From positions 372,001 through 436,000 of the forward strand of contig JALECJ010000007.1 of NCBI GenBank assembly GCA_023515745.1: a stretch of DNA of 64,000 bases, written 5' to 3'. The DNA comes from Amoeboaphelidium protococcarum. Its lineage: Eukaryota; Aphelidiomycota; Aphelidea. Numbering within the stretch: position 1 is the first letter of the stretch; each line of letters begins with the position of its first letter. Below, piece after piece: positions 13,478 to 23,602 of the stretch. Under the pieces are notes generated by a model, which saw only the letters and a program-made list of their open reading frames with translations, ran no database searches and was not told the origin of the DNA. Made by a program: the position numbers and the translations under genes.

Positions 13478-14568
13478 TCACAGCAACACAGTGTGCAAAT
13501 TGTTTCGATCAACCACTAAATTCCTTGCTGGCGGCCACAAAGTCACATAGCATTGCTTATTTAAGTGGAGAAAATCTAACAACAACTCGGGTAACTCGAT
13601 CAACAGCAGGGTAGAATCAGCAGACAAAGTAGCAAGAACTGAAATAGGAATATTACTTCTTGCCACTAACCAATTGGTGAGACTGCTGACCGCATCATCA
13701 CTCGGACTTTCAGCAAGGTGGAACGCTACCAACACAACTGGCAATTAGGTTGGCTTCTCTACTGAAGGTACGACAACCGCATCATTTATAGGCTTTAAGA
13801 ATGAAATCGGTAGGCCCTTGCCTTGATGCTTAACAAATAACCGCGGGTACTAGGCCACCAATCACGTTCATCGTTAACCTTTGCCACGATATCATCCGTG
13901 GAGAAATCTTCCCTACTCTCAGAAAGTTCCTTTACCGCTTTACAAAACGCCTTCGTAAATGTCTACCCGTCTTTCCTGGTATTCGAAATTCCAGTTTCAG
14001 TCGTAGCAGCAATGAACTCAACCCTTCCACTCTTTGGAATATTTCTTCGTCCACCAACTGCTGCACAGCATGAATCAACTACCATGAGGACATCCAGCAG
14101 AGGATTCGCGCGAGAAGCACGCATCAATGCATCATGTAAGATTGTAGAATCTCTCTGCGTCTTGCAAATGCCATCTTCCTCTGCCTCTTCAAATCTAGCA
14201 GTCAGAATGAGGGAGGATGACGTAGAAGACTTGGTAGCATGCCCAGCATAAAAGAAAATGAACAATGTTCGCTTTTATTTATCCAATTACATCCTGGTCT
14301 CGTTGCATGCTGTCAACCAATCTTCATAATCTTCTTCCTCCTAGATGCTGTATATACACTGAACTTTACACGTCTAAAATAGTACAGACATCGTTTCGCT
14401 GAACAGCTTGCAATCTTGATCACTTCCTGTATCATCTGTGTTCCAGTGGCAGCAAAAAATGGCCACTTCATCGTACTTGTCGCTTAATGACCTCTGAGCC
14501 TCATGAATAGCCTGATCCAGCTGAATCTTTACTTCTTGAATACTCACTGCTTTGGGAATGACTGACAA
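13478..14568 (-). CDS. Caspase-like (C14) protease domain protein, with a frame break
   Basis: Start ATG at 14568; the first frame covers about 240 codons. A caspase/metacaspase fold is indicated by LFIFFYAGHATKS (catalytic His) and LMVVDSCCAAVGGR (catalytic Cys), then VEFIAATTE and a DGQTFTKAFCKAVKE helix. Near 13855-13885 the conserved-looking sequence moves to another frame (YPRLFVKHQGKGLPISFLKP, then LPVVLVAFHLAE and a second small domain) ending at TGA, 13478. The first frame runs on past the point without similarity. A 29-nt GT-AG intron (GTTAAC to CCTAG) would fix it but fits neither the size nor the TGTAG acceptor of other introns here, so an indel, a pseudogene or a sequencing error is equally likely. 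Substrate and role (cell death or incompatibility) cannot be told. Confidence 0.68.
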
Positions 14569-14814
14569 GTGCGTGCTTGGTAGTTTTTAGAGTTACATTA
14601 GGTATTATAAATAAAGAGAAGTTTTGTAAATTACAAAAATTTTGGCTTGTAAAATTACGGTACGCACAAAGCGGCTAATGTGTGCAGTAAAAGAGGATTT
14701 TCTAAGATTTGGCAAATGACGCGGCACGAATTTCGGGCGAGAAGTTACAATCAGGGGCAGACAATTAATAATTCATGCGAACAGTAGATAGATAAATCAT
14801 ATATTATCTCATAA

Positions 14815-16525
14815 TCATCTTTCTTATAGCTCAGTCTCATGCACGATTCTGATCTTCTTTGACTTGCCATCACCTTGTGAATCCACAACGATACATCCCT
14901 AGAACGGCAGTTTATCAGTACACAAAAGAGAAGCAGGAGGCTCTTGATCAAGATTGGGCGCAGCGTTGATAACATTAGCCTGACCATATGCACTCTACAG
15001 TAATCTCTTACTTAAGGACACTTCAACGCGTGGAATACGGTCCAAGTATAGAGACTCGCCATTACATGGAAAGTGGCACTGTAAGCCAAAGTCTCGTTTA
15101 AGCTCATCACTCAACCGGCTCATCTTGTCCGCTTCACCGTGAACAAGTACAACATGATTAGGACGTGTGTTCCTAATCAGCTGCTTTATACCTCTGGCAT
15201 CTGCATGGGCACTGAACGACATGTGCTTAATCTAACACTTGACTTCCGTGATCTTACCATCCAACTCAATCTATTTTTCGCCTCTCAGAATTCTAGCTCC
15301 CACAGTTCCAGGCACACAATACCCAGGCATAATGATCATGTTATCAGGAATTGGAGCCCATTTCTTGAACACCTCCAGCGAGAATCCAGCATGCAACATA
15401 CCAGGAGATGCGAATAGAATAGCAGGTCCGTGATCATCTGCAGCCTGAATACCAGGAAACTGCTTAATATACTTGAAGTCAAACTTGTCCACACCGAAAT
15501 TCATACTCAAATTAGAGTGTGTCCAATTAGAGTACATTTGATAGTAAATCATTGACCGCGCCGTCATACCCGTGCTATAGTACACAGGATAAGTTAAACC
15601 CATCTTGGCCCAAAACTCCTCCACAAGGACACACAGCTCCTGTGCACGTCCAATCGCAAACGTTGGAATCAATACCTTACCTCCTCTTTTGACACATTCA
15701 TAAATCTTATTCAGAAAGTCCCGTTCACGTTCCCGCTTTGAATTACGAACTGTGGTGGCATATGTGGATTCAGTGATCAGCACGTCCACACACAGCGGCT
15801 GGTACATTGACGGAATGAACGCAGCGCCCAGATGTCGATCCGGAGTAGTGTTATAATCGCCCGTATATAGAACAGACATTCCATTATAAGACAGATGGAA
15901 CATGACGGCTCCTAGAACGTGACCAGCATAGAATGCAATAATGTCCACACCAGCGACGGTGATTGTCTGATTACATGTCATAGTCCTGACTTTGAGCATA
16001 CAGTTGCGAACATCAGCGGGTGTGAACATTGCATCTTTAGTATCATTATTATCGTTAGACTTGGCAATCTTATCTGCAGATATTCGTCTAAAATCATCCA
16101 GAAGCATGGGAATTATAGCGCGCGTTGGTGCAGTCATATAAACTGGGCCATCATATCCACACATCTCTGTCATGTACGGCAAAGCGCCACAGTGATCTAA
16201 ATGAAAATGGCTGATCAGCACCGCATCAATCATCGCTGTCAAATCTCTACTCACAACCCTCTATCCGCTCTTTAACTACTAAGTGTCTATATCTGGAGCA
16301 ATGTATGAAAAGTCGGGAAATCTACATGATTTCAGTTTATGATTCAAAGTCGTTGGATAGTAGTGTAAATCAACTAGAGATATATACATACCTTCTAATG
16401 TCATCGTAGCCCATGTGCATTCCGCAATCAAGCATAATGTTCTTATCCCCAATGGATACCAAAATACACGATCTTCCGACATCTTGACCAGCTCCAAGCG
16501 GAGTAATCACAATCTAATCGTTCAT
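14815..16525 (-). CDS. INTS11: Integrator subunit 11 (INTS11), beta-CASP RNA endonuclease
   Basis: Two exons, 16525-16392 and 16321-14815, joined across a 70-nt intron (GTATGT...CATGTAG) give 546 residues. INTS11 is the metallo-beta-lactamase/beta-CASP endonuclease of Integrator, which cleaves snRNA and promoter-proximal transcripts. The N-terminus [18 protein letters not shown], the metal-binding [50 protein letters not shown] and the beta-CASP motif [11 protein letters not shown] are all present. Sequence details ([18 protein letters not shown]) fit INTS11 better than its paralogue CPSF73. The gene shares a 183-bp divergent promoter region with the coiled-coil gene. The C-terminus is shorter than human INTS11 (600 residues). 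Confidence 0.93.
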
Positions 16526-16708
16526 CTTATTGTGCTTACTTACAGTATTACTGGTCAGAGGAATCTTCGCAACAGTCGCGCTTCTTCGCTCGTTCGCTCT
16601 CTCCCTCTTTAGAGTTTGACCGTTGCCAGAAGAGTCAAGAGACTGCTGTGCTTAAGTGAGGGAAAGAACAAAGGTATCATTAATTCCGAGGATTTCTATT
16701 TCATAAAG

Positions 16709-17179
16709 ATGATGAAAGATAATGAGAATGTTACAAGTGAGGAAGCATCGAAATAGCTATAAGAAATGAGCAGCGATGAATTGGAGCGCCACTTGAGTGC
16801 ATGCAGATTTGAGTTGATACATTTGCAGAAGGACATTGACGCTTTTGTACATGAACACTCTGATTAGATATGCGGGCAAGAGTTAAACACGTTGGAGGAA
16901 TAAGTCTCACGGATGTCTCAAGATATTAGCAGGATGGACTTCATTGAGGCGTTAAAGAGCGGTGTCGATGCATATGTTGCAAAGTTCAATCAGTGTCGCG
17001 ATTAAATTGCATAAATGGATCAGATAGCACGTCAGCGAAATATTCTGATGGAAATGGAGTCGTTATTGTAGTCTCTCTATTAATAATAGAAATAGAGCTC
17101 ACATGGTGTTAATAATGATTAGCAACTATAAGATTTATTAAGGTAGCTAAAAGCCGCTAATGTTGATGCTATGAATTGA
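16709..17179 (+). CDS. Small acidic coiled-coil protein, unknown
   Basis: 156 residues under UAR=Gln, with tandem ATGs at 16709 and 16712 and TGA at 17177. The protein is almost entirely heptad-like and rich in Glu, Gln, Leu and Met (ELERHLSACRFELIHLQKD, IARQRNILMEMESLLQSLY), ending in a Gln-rich helix. About a tenth of the residues are encoded by TAA or TAG. No family is recognised; a subunit of a larger complex (kinetochore, tethering or Mediator-type) would fit. The copia element begins 30 bp downstream and so probably lies in its 3' UTR or terminator. Confidence 0.6.
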
Positions 17180-17209
17180 CTCTTCGAATGTGACTGTCTT
17201 ATCACTATT

Positions 17210-17426
17210 TGTTGATATTTGATATTCAAGAAGTCCAAGTCTTGGCTTGTTGCATGATGTGCTGCTGATCAAGATCCAGTGACGCGTATCGACTAATCAG
17301 AAGAAGAGCCAAGGTTGCATGTAACTAGAGATCTGGATGACTTCCAATTTTGAACAGTGAATTACTTCTTTCTAATTGAGAATAAACTCATAGCTTAACC
17401 GCACTCATATTTTACTAAAATCAACA
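17210..17426 (+). repeat. 5' LTR
   Basis: 217 bp, TG...CA ends, identical base for base to the 3' LTR at 22073-22289. An AATAAA motif near its 3' end could act in polyadenylation. The next two bases (TT) are also shared, so the boundary is uncertain by two bases. Confidence 0.95.
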
Positions 17427-17443
17427 TTTATTCTCCTGTAATT

Positions 17444-18445
17444 ATGAACGATAAGTAAACAAACAGTGATGCTACGATTATACCCTTCATCGGTAGCAAT
17501 TACTGGCCGTGGCTGGACAGTGTTCAGAATTCAATGCTAACTAAGGGATATGACTCCCTATTGGATGAACACTGCCAGTAAATCCTCAAAGAATATCCAG
17601 ACCTTAACTCGGTCCAAAAGGCGAAACTGGCGCGCTTCGAGTAAGGTCAACTGAAGTAGGATGCTCTGGACAAAGAGTATATTTCAATGATTGAGCAAGT
17701 AGTTGTTAACAACAACACGCTCGTTGGAATGATTTAAAAATCACTTGGACCGCAAGTTGAAACAGTGCGCAACATAACCAATGCAAAGCTCTTGTTGGAA
17801 AAGCTGAAACAGTTACACGCGTCTGATACGATGGAAGCACAAGGTCGCCTCAATCGTCGATATCATGATCTCAAATACGACAGCTTGAAAGGACCTGTGG
17901 TGTTCTTCAATGATCTAATGCGCGTGCGATATCAAATGACGCTCTCTGGAAGCTAAGTGATTTCAGAAACGCAGCTGTGTCTGGATTTCCTTGCGAAACT
18001 TCCATAGGAGGAGAGGTTTGACTCCTTTATCCGTTTTACTAAGAAGTAGTATCCCAAGGCGTCCACTGACAAGAAAGCTACTGCTGGTGAGATCATGAGC
18101 TGTGCGAATGTGTTACGCGATCTATGTGAAGAGTATCCCCTTTGGAACGCTAAGTCAATCAGTTTGTCGAATGAAACCTCTGCTGAGTCTACTGCTATGT
18201 CAGTTACCGTCAAGAAACGCAAGCGACAGACTGGTAAGTCTGGTCTTAGTGACAAGGCTAAGAAGCGTAAATGCATCAACTGTGGTATGACAGGTCATTC
18301 TGTGGAACGTTGTTTCTTCGACGGTGGTGGTGCTGAGAAGGATCGTCCTAAGTGGTGGCTTGATTAGCACAGAAATGGTACTGCTCCTTCAAAGGTCTAC
18401 AGTAAGAGCAAGCGCGACAAATCTGACACTGACAGTGATGAATGA
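17444..18445 (+). CDS. gag: Copia Gag (capsid-nucleocapsid), ends at a TGA in frame with pol
   Basis: 333 residues from the ATG 17 bp after the 5' LTR. The N-terminal IPFIGSNYWPWL and following helices resemble the Gag region of plant and fungal copia elements (Trp-rich start, LLLEKLKQLH helix). A single CCHC zinc knuckle (C-IN-C-GMTG-H-SVER-C, about 18272-18313) follows a Lys/Arg-rich stretch and binds the genomic RNA. Glutamines are encoded by TAA/TAG as well as CAA/CAG. The frame closes at TGA (18443-18445, context GAA TGA CTT) and the protease-integrase sequence continues in exactly the same frame, so Gag-Pol would need UGA readthrough. Confidence 0.9.
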
Positions 18446-21400
18446 CTTAATGATGAAATAGTAATTTCCAGTCTCTACTCAAGTTGTGTCAATTCTTCAT
18501 CTGATAGTCACTGGCTTAGTGACAGTGGTTGTAATGAATTTCTCTGTAACAATCAAGAGATGATGTTTGATCTAAAGTCTGTAAAACGTGTATGCAATAC
18601 CGCTGACAACAACTCGAGAGTCAAAATTACTAAAGTTGGTAAGTGCTTGGTCAAATCTGTTGGTACTGATGGATAAGTCAATTACTTGCAATTCAATAAT
18701 GTCTACTACTCACCAGACTTCAAACATAATCTGGTTCCGGTCAGTCGATTAGCAGAAGCTGGTTTTGCACACTTATATGGTGGTGGATTGGTAAGACTCC
18801 TTAAAGATTTCTGCGTAGTTGGCACTGGTCAGTTAAATCAGTACAGGCTCTACTAATGGAATTTTGAGACCATTACGGATAATTCTGAGTTATAACAAAT
18901 TCTCGTTGGCAATAGTCCGATTATCAGTTTAACTGCTGACGCGTCCAGATCTAAGGTAGTTGATATTGACATACTTCATGAAAGGATGGGACATGCGCAC
19001 TATGACAGACTCTAGAAAATGGTCCAGAGATCTATGTTTCACGATCTGGAGATTGGTCCTGGTAAACAGGATCTCCATGACTCTTCCAAGTGTACTGTTT
19101 GTCTGCAGTCTAAACTGCCACGCTAGTCCTTCCACAAGTCCACCGATTAGCGGTCACATGAAGTACTTGAACTAGTACACATGGATCTTATTGGTAAAAT
19201 CAATCTATAAACTCGCAAGAAGTAGTAATACATTCTCACTATTGTTGATGATTTTTCTGGTTATGTCTGGGTGTAACTGCTTCAATCTAAATCTTAAGTT
19301 GCTGCTAAAGTTGCCAAAGTCTTGAATCGTGCCATGAATGTTACTGGTAAAAGAGTCAAGCGTATTAAGTGTGATAGAGGAACAGAGTTTGTCAATGCTC
19401 ATTTAAAGACTTACTGTCAAGAACATGGCATTCTGCTGGATCCTGCTGCGCGAAATACTCCTCAAAGTAACGGAAAGGCTGAACGCTATAATCGCTCTTT
19501 AGTTGAAAACGCACGAAGTATGATGTTACGCTCCACATTGGCTCGGTGCTACTGGGGCTATGCTATCAAAAATGCTGCGTTTGTGATGAATCGTCTTCTG
19601 AGTAATGGTAACAATCAAAGTAAGCGTTTACAGATCACGCCATTCGAAGTCTTCTATGGTAAAGCTCCTGACTACAAGCATATTCGCTAATGGGGTTGTC
19701 CGGTGCTGTATGTTGTTCCAAAGAAGGAACGTGAATCTACATTTAAGTTTGGTCCGGTATCTTATCCTGGCTACTTTCTCAAGCATGGTGTCTCTGACTA
19801 TATTGTGCTATCTAAAGATAAGGCTAAAATCCACGTCCCTTATGGCGAAGTTATCTTTCAAGAATCCTTCCTCACTGTCAATTAAGATACAAATCACCTA
19901 ATCGTACCCAATGAGCTAACTGAATCGGATGATGCTGCTATTAATGTCTAACATCAGACGCCCGCTGGACATGCTCTTGATAATAGGCTCGCGCCACTTC
20001 AGAGTAATGCAACCGGTGAACAAAGTGATACTAGAAGTCAGACTTAAGGTACTGATTATCAAGATTACTCTAATGATGCACAAGGCATTCTAGGTCGTAC
20101 TGATGGCAGTGTTGCAACACAATTGACAGGCACTCAACACCGTGTTTTGACGCGAAGTCAAGCCCAGTTATAACAGCTCAAGGACGAGTCTAACTTCAAA
20201 AGTTCGGCGGGTGATGTCGAGGATGGAACTTCTGAAGTTCGGGATGAGGTCGAATAATTCCTACATAATACGTTGGCTAGTGGTTTCACGCTGCCTGATA
20301 ATGATGTAGATGAAAGTAAATCTTAATCTGACGGTAGATCTTCTTCGGGTGACAATGACTCTCAGTCGATTGGTACTGGTGACATTGATTCTATGATTGC
20401 CCTTCTATCCAAGCTTGATTCGTATAATCCTACTCTGTCTGATATTGACGCACTAAACTCCCTTGTCAATGATGATGTCTATACTCCCGAGACTATTAAA
20501 GATGCGCTGAAATGCTCATAAGCTGAAGAATGGATTAAGAGCATTAAATCTGAGTTCGATAGTCTGATCAAGAATAACACCTGGGTAGAATGTGATCTTC
20601 CACCTAATCGTAAAGCTCTGCCGTGCAGATGGGTCTTTAAAATCAAACGGAATGCTGATGGCTCAATTGAAAGATACAAGTCAAGACTGGTCATCAAAGG
20701 TTTTCGTCAAATTCCTGGTCAAGATTTCAATGAGACTTTCTCTCCAGTAGTAAGAATGATGACCTTACGAATAGTTCTGGCTTTAGCTGCTAAGTTTGGG
20801 CTGGATCTTGATTAAGTAGATGTTCGTACTGCTTTCTTGAATGGCGACTTAGAAGAAGAGATTTATATGCAGGGACCAGAAGGTACTCCGCTAGAAGGAA
20901 AAGTTGTCAAGTTACAGAAGAGTCTATATGGTCTCAAGCAGGCGCCACGTTAATGGAATAAGAAGTTGGATGAGTTCATGAAAAATCAAGGCCTCACGCG
21001 AAGTAAGCAAGATCCATGTCTATACATGAAAGGCAAGAACTAAAATCTGTTCATGGTGCTGGTTTATGTCGATGATATCGTACTGGTCACCAAAGATGCT
21101 GCTACAAAGCATGAATTCAAGAGACAACTATCAGCTACATTTGACATTCATGATCTGGGTAGTCTGAGTTATTTACTTGGTATAAAGATCGAGAGAAATT
21201 TTGATGAGAAACTGATTTCTCTTGGATAGGCATAGTATGTTAAGAAAGTACTTGCAAAATTTGGAATGACAGACTGTAAATCTGTCTCAACTCCCTGCAA
21301 TGACAAGAAGTACTCTGAGTCTGAAGCAATTCCTCAAGATCAATATCGATCAATAGTTGGTGCTCTAATGTATCTAATGGTAGCAACCCGTCCTGATCTC

Positions 21401-22061
21401 GCATATGCTGTCGGTAGGCTGTCAAGCAAGCTAGAATGTCCAACCCCTGAACTGAAAAGTCTAGCTAAGCGAGTTCTGAGATATTTGAGTGGAACGAAAG
21501 ATCTTAAAATGGGGAAAGCTGTCTGCAATGCCTGTTGGATATGCTGATGCTAACTATGCGTCTGATCCAGAAAAGAGCAGATCAATCACTGGAAGTGCCA
21601 TAGTAATGTGTGGATGTGCCGTGTCCTGGAAAAGCAAATTGCAACCAGTGACTGCTAAGAGTACTACGGAAGCTGAATATTATGCAGCTGACCACACTGC
21701 ATCTGAGTTGATGCACTGCCGCCACCTACTAAGTGAACTTGATGTTAAACTGTCTCTTGACGAAAAGGATCTGTCACTAAATAGAAATGCATAGCTGTTC
21801 CATGATGGCAATGGTACATTCATCCTGAACGAAGACAATAAGTCTACTATTGCAATAGCTAATAACCCTCAAAGCTTTCACAAGACAAAACATATTGCTA
21901 CTAAGTACCACTATATTCGAGATCTAATCGAGGAGAAAAGACTAAAGTTGGTTTATTGTCCTACTGACTAATAAGTTGCTGATATATTTACTAAGTCTTT
22001 GGATAAAAGGTCATTCATCTAACACAGAACTAGTTTGGGACTCCGACTTGAACTTGCCTGA
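18446..22061 (+). CDS. pol: Copia Pol: protease, integrase, reverse transcriptase, RNase H (one frame break)
   Basis: Follows gag in the same frame after one TGA. In order: aspartic protease with LSDSGCNEF (Asp codon at 18521); integrase HHCC zinc site (HERMGH...CTVCLQSK), then [23 protein letters not shown] and [12 protein letters not shown] for the DDE core; a Ser/Asp-rich linker; reverse transcriptase with [15 protein letters not shown] and [11 protein letters not shown] (YVDD catalytic pair); RNase H with [17 protein letters not shown] and [11 protein letters not shown] at 22059. TAA-encoded glutamines sit at invariant copia positions (LDQVDV; the QQ of DQQVADIFTK at 21969-21974). At about 21500-21545 conserved sequence moves by +1, near an ATGGGGAAA run, so RNase H is out of frame with RT in this copy. 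Confidence 0.92.
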
Positions 22062-22072
22062 ATAGGCGGGTG

Positions 22073-22289
22073 TGTTGATATTTGATATTCAAGAAGTCCA
22101 AGTCTTGGCTTGTTGCATGATGTGCTGCTGATCAAGATCCAGTGACGCGTATCGACTAATCAGAAGAAGAGCCAAGGTTGCATGTAACTAGAGATCTGGA
22201 TGACTTCCAATTTTGAACAGTGAATTACTTCTTTCTAATTGAGAATAAACTCATAGCTTAACCGCACTCATATTTTACTAAAATCAACA
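22073..22289 (+). repeat. 3' LTR
   Basis: 217 bp, identical to 17210-17426. It is preceded by a short purine-rich run (AGGCGGG) that may serve as the polypurine tract for plus-strand priming. Confidence 0.95.
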
Positions 22290-22670
22290 TTATCATACTC
22301 TAGAATGTTGTCTCTCACTCGCTTTCCCTCTTCATAGTATGTGACAACATTGTCGTTGTCTTCCCTTTACTCATAAATCTTTTTGATGCTCATACAATAG
22401 TTGATTTTTGATAGCAACTTCTTGACTTATAGATAAGTCCTAATTAATTTCTACCAATAGACATTATCATCTTTCATTATCTGTAACGCGGTCTGCTGGC
22501 TTCCTGAATTGAATACCACCCCTTGGCTGTAAGACAATTAGGGGTAGAGTCTAGCGTGTAATATTTAAGGTCGGTCCAGTCTGACTCTCTTTCTAAAACG
22601 TGGTGAATACATAAGGGGTACAATTCATCGATTTTCCAGTTCTATCGACTGAATAACAATCATATTCTTA
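22290..22670. other. Intergenic stretch after the 3' LTR
   Basis: 381 bp. It holds an inverted repeat with 9-bp arms (AATGTTGTC near 22303 and GACAACATT near 22342) and a pyrimidine-rich CTCACTCGCTTTCCCTC tract between them. No gene is seen. Confidence 0.4.
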
Positions 22671-23273
22671 ATGATATTTAGAATACAAAAAATGAAAATC
22701 AATATCCTATCAGTTGTTTTTATCGTGTCTGCTGCGTCCGTGGTTGTGGCTCCGGGTACTTATGACTCAAAGATGCAGCCTCTGCTTTCCCATGGAGAGC
22801 TATCACACAACACACACGATGTACAGAGCGAAGAGTCCTCCAGTTGGCTTAGTAAAATGGTGGCTTCCAGAAAAGCTGATGTCATTTTGAATCAGGCGCG
22901 TGTGTAAGCGGAAAAGATTATTGCAGAGGCCAAGGAGTAGGCTAATCAAGCGGTGTTGAAGGCCTCAGAAGCCTAGTCTAAGATTACTGAACAAGCCAGT
23001 AAAATGCTAGCCCACGCTTAGCAGTAATCTGCAGAGGCTAAATAATTGACTGATCAAGTGATATCTGAGGCGGAGCGACTGATGAACTACGTACTCGCTA
23101 TTGTTGAATCTGCGCCTAAAGGTGGAGCGGCACCTCTTTGCTTGGAATGGTCATAGAATAAAGTTTTCTATAAACATTCGGCAGAAATGGCATAGTTGTA
23201 GAAGAGCGGTCATGAACCATTTTAGGTTACAGATATAGACACCTATTATAAACGTTGCGAAAAGTGGGGATGA
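22671..23273 (+). CDS. Small secreted or membrane-anchored coiled-coil protein, unknown
   Basis: 200 residues, TGA at 23271. An N-terminal hydrophobic stretch (INILSVVFIVSAASVVVA) is a probable signal peptide; initiation at 22671 or at the second ATG (22692) would both keep it. Then comes an Ala/Gln/Glu-rich amphipathic segment (ILNQARVQAEKIIAEAKEQA, SKMLAHAQQQS, about residues 75-150) that looks like a long coiled coil of the kind found in ATP-synthase b or apolipoprotein-like helices. The tail has two Cys. Many of the helix glutamines are TAA or TAG codons. No family recognised; secretory pathway location is inferred only from the signal. Confidence 0.6.
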
Positions 23274-23602
23274 AATTTGCTTGCCTTGACGTTTAATTGA
23301 TTTTGAGTATTTATTTTCGTAAATTGTGCTTTAATCCTCATTCTTCCCACATTTTTTAACTCGGTCTAATCAAAAAGCTATCATCTCACAAACGTCTGTT
23401 ACGATATATCAAATAGCACACAGTGTGTGTACACTGAATAATCTCAGCGGTACGCGATTTATCCTTATGAGTTCCTTCCTCTGAAACAATATCTGAGCAT
23501 GAAGATATAATAAAATAAAAAATCATTACTGGCAGTAGTAAAGGAATATGCGGAAATTTACGTGCTAAATAAGTTTGCAATTACTGTTCAAGTTAGTATA
23601 AA
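23274..23602. other. Intergenic stretch between convergent genes
   Basis: 329 bp of AT-rich DNA between the secreted coiled-coil gene and the ACF1-like gene. No coding or RNA gene seen; probably two 3' UTRs. Confidence 0.4.

Larger units (their letters stand above)
17210..22289 (+). mobile_element. Ty1/copia LTR retrotransposon, complete, 5080 bp
   Basis: Two identical 217-bp direct repeats (TGTTGATA...AAATCAACA) bound a gag-pol region in copia order: zinc-knuckle gag, protease, integrase, reverse transcriptase, RNase H. Identity of the LTRs means recent insertion or conversion. All coding parts use TAA/TAG as glutamine, so the element is adapted to the host code. Adjacent 5-bp flanks (CTATT left, TTATC right) are not a clean duplication, but TTATCA occurs directly right of the element and again 5 bp left of it (17199-17204). 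Insertion lies in the 3' flank of the coiled-coil gene. A one-base frame break near 21500-21545 may make this copy defective. Confidence 0.95.

Noticed and set aside
13426-13744. Plus-strand ORFs over the caspase-like 3' half
   Set aside because: Codon content and domain similarity favour the minus strand; the plus-strand peptide resembles no family.
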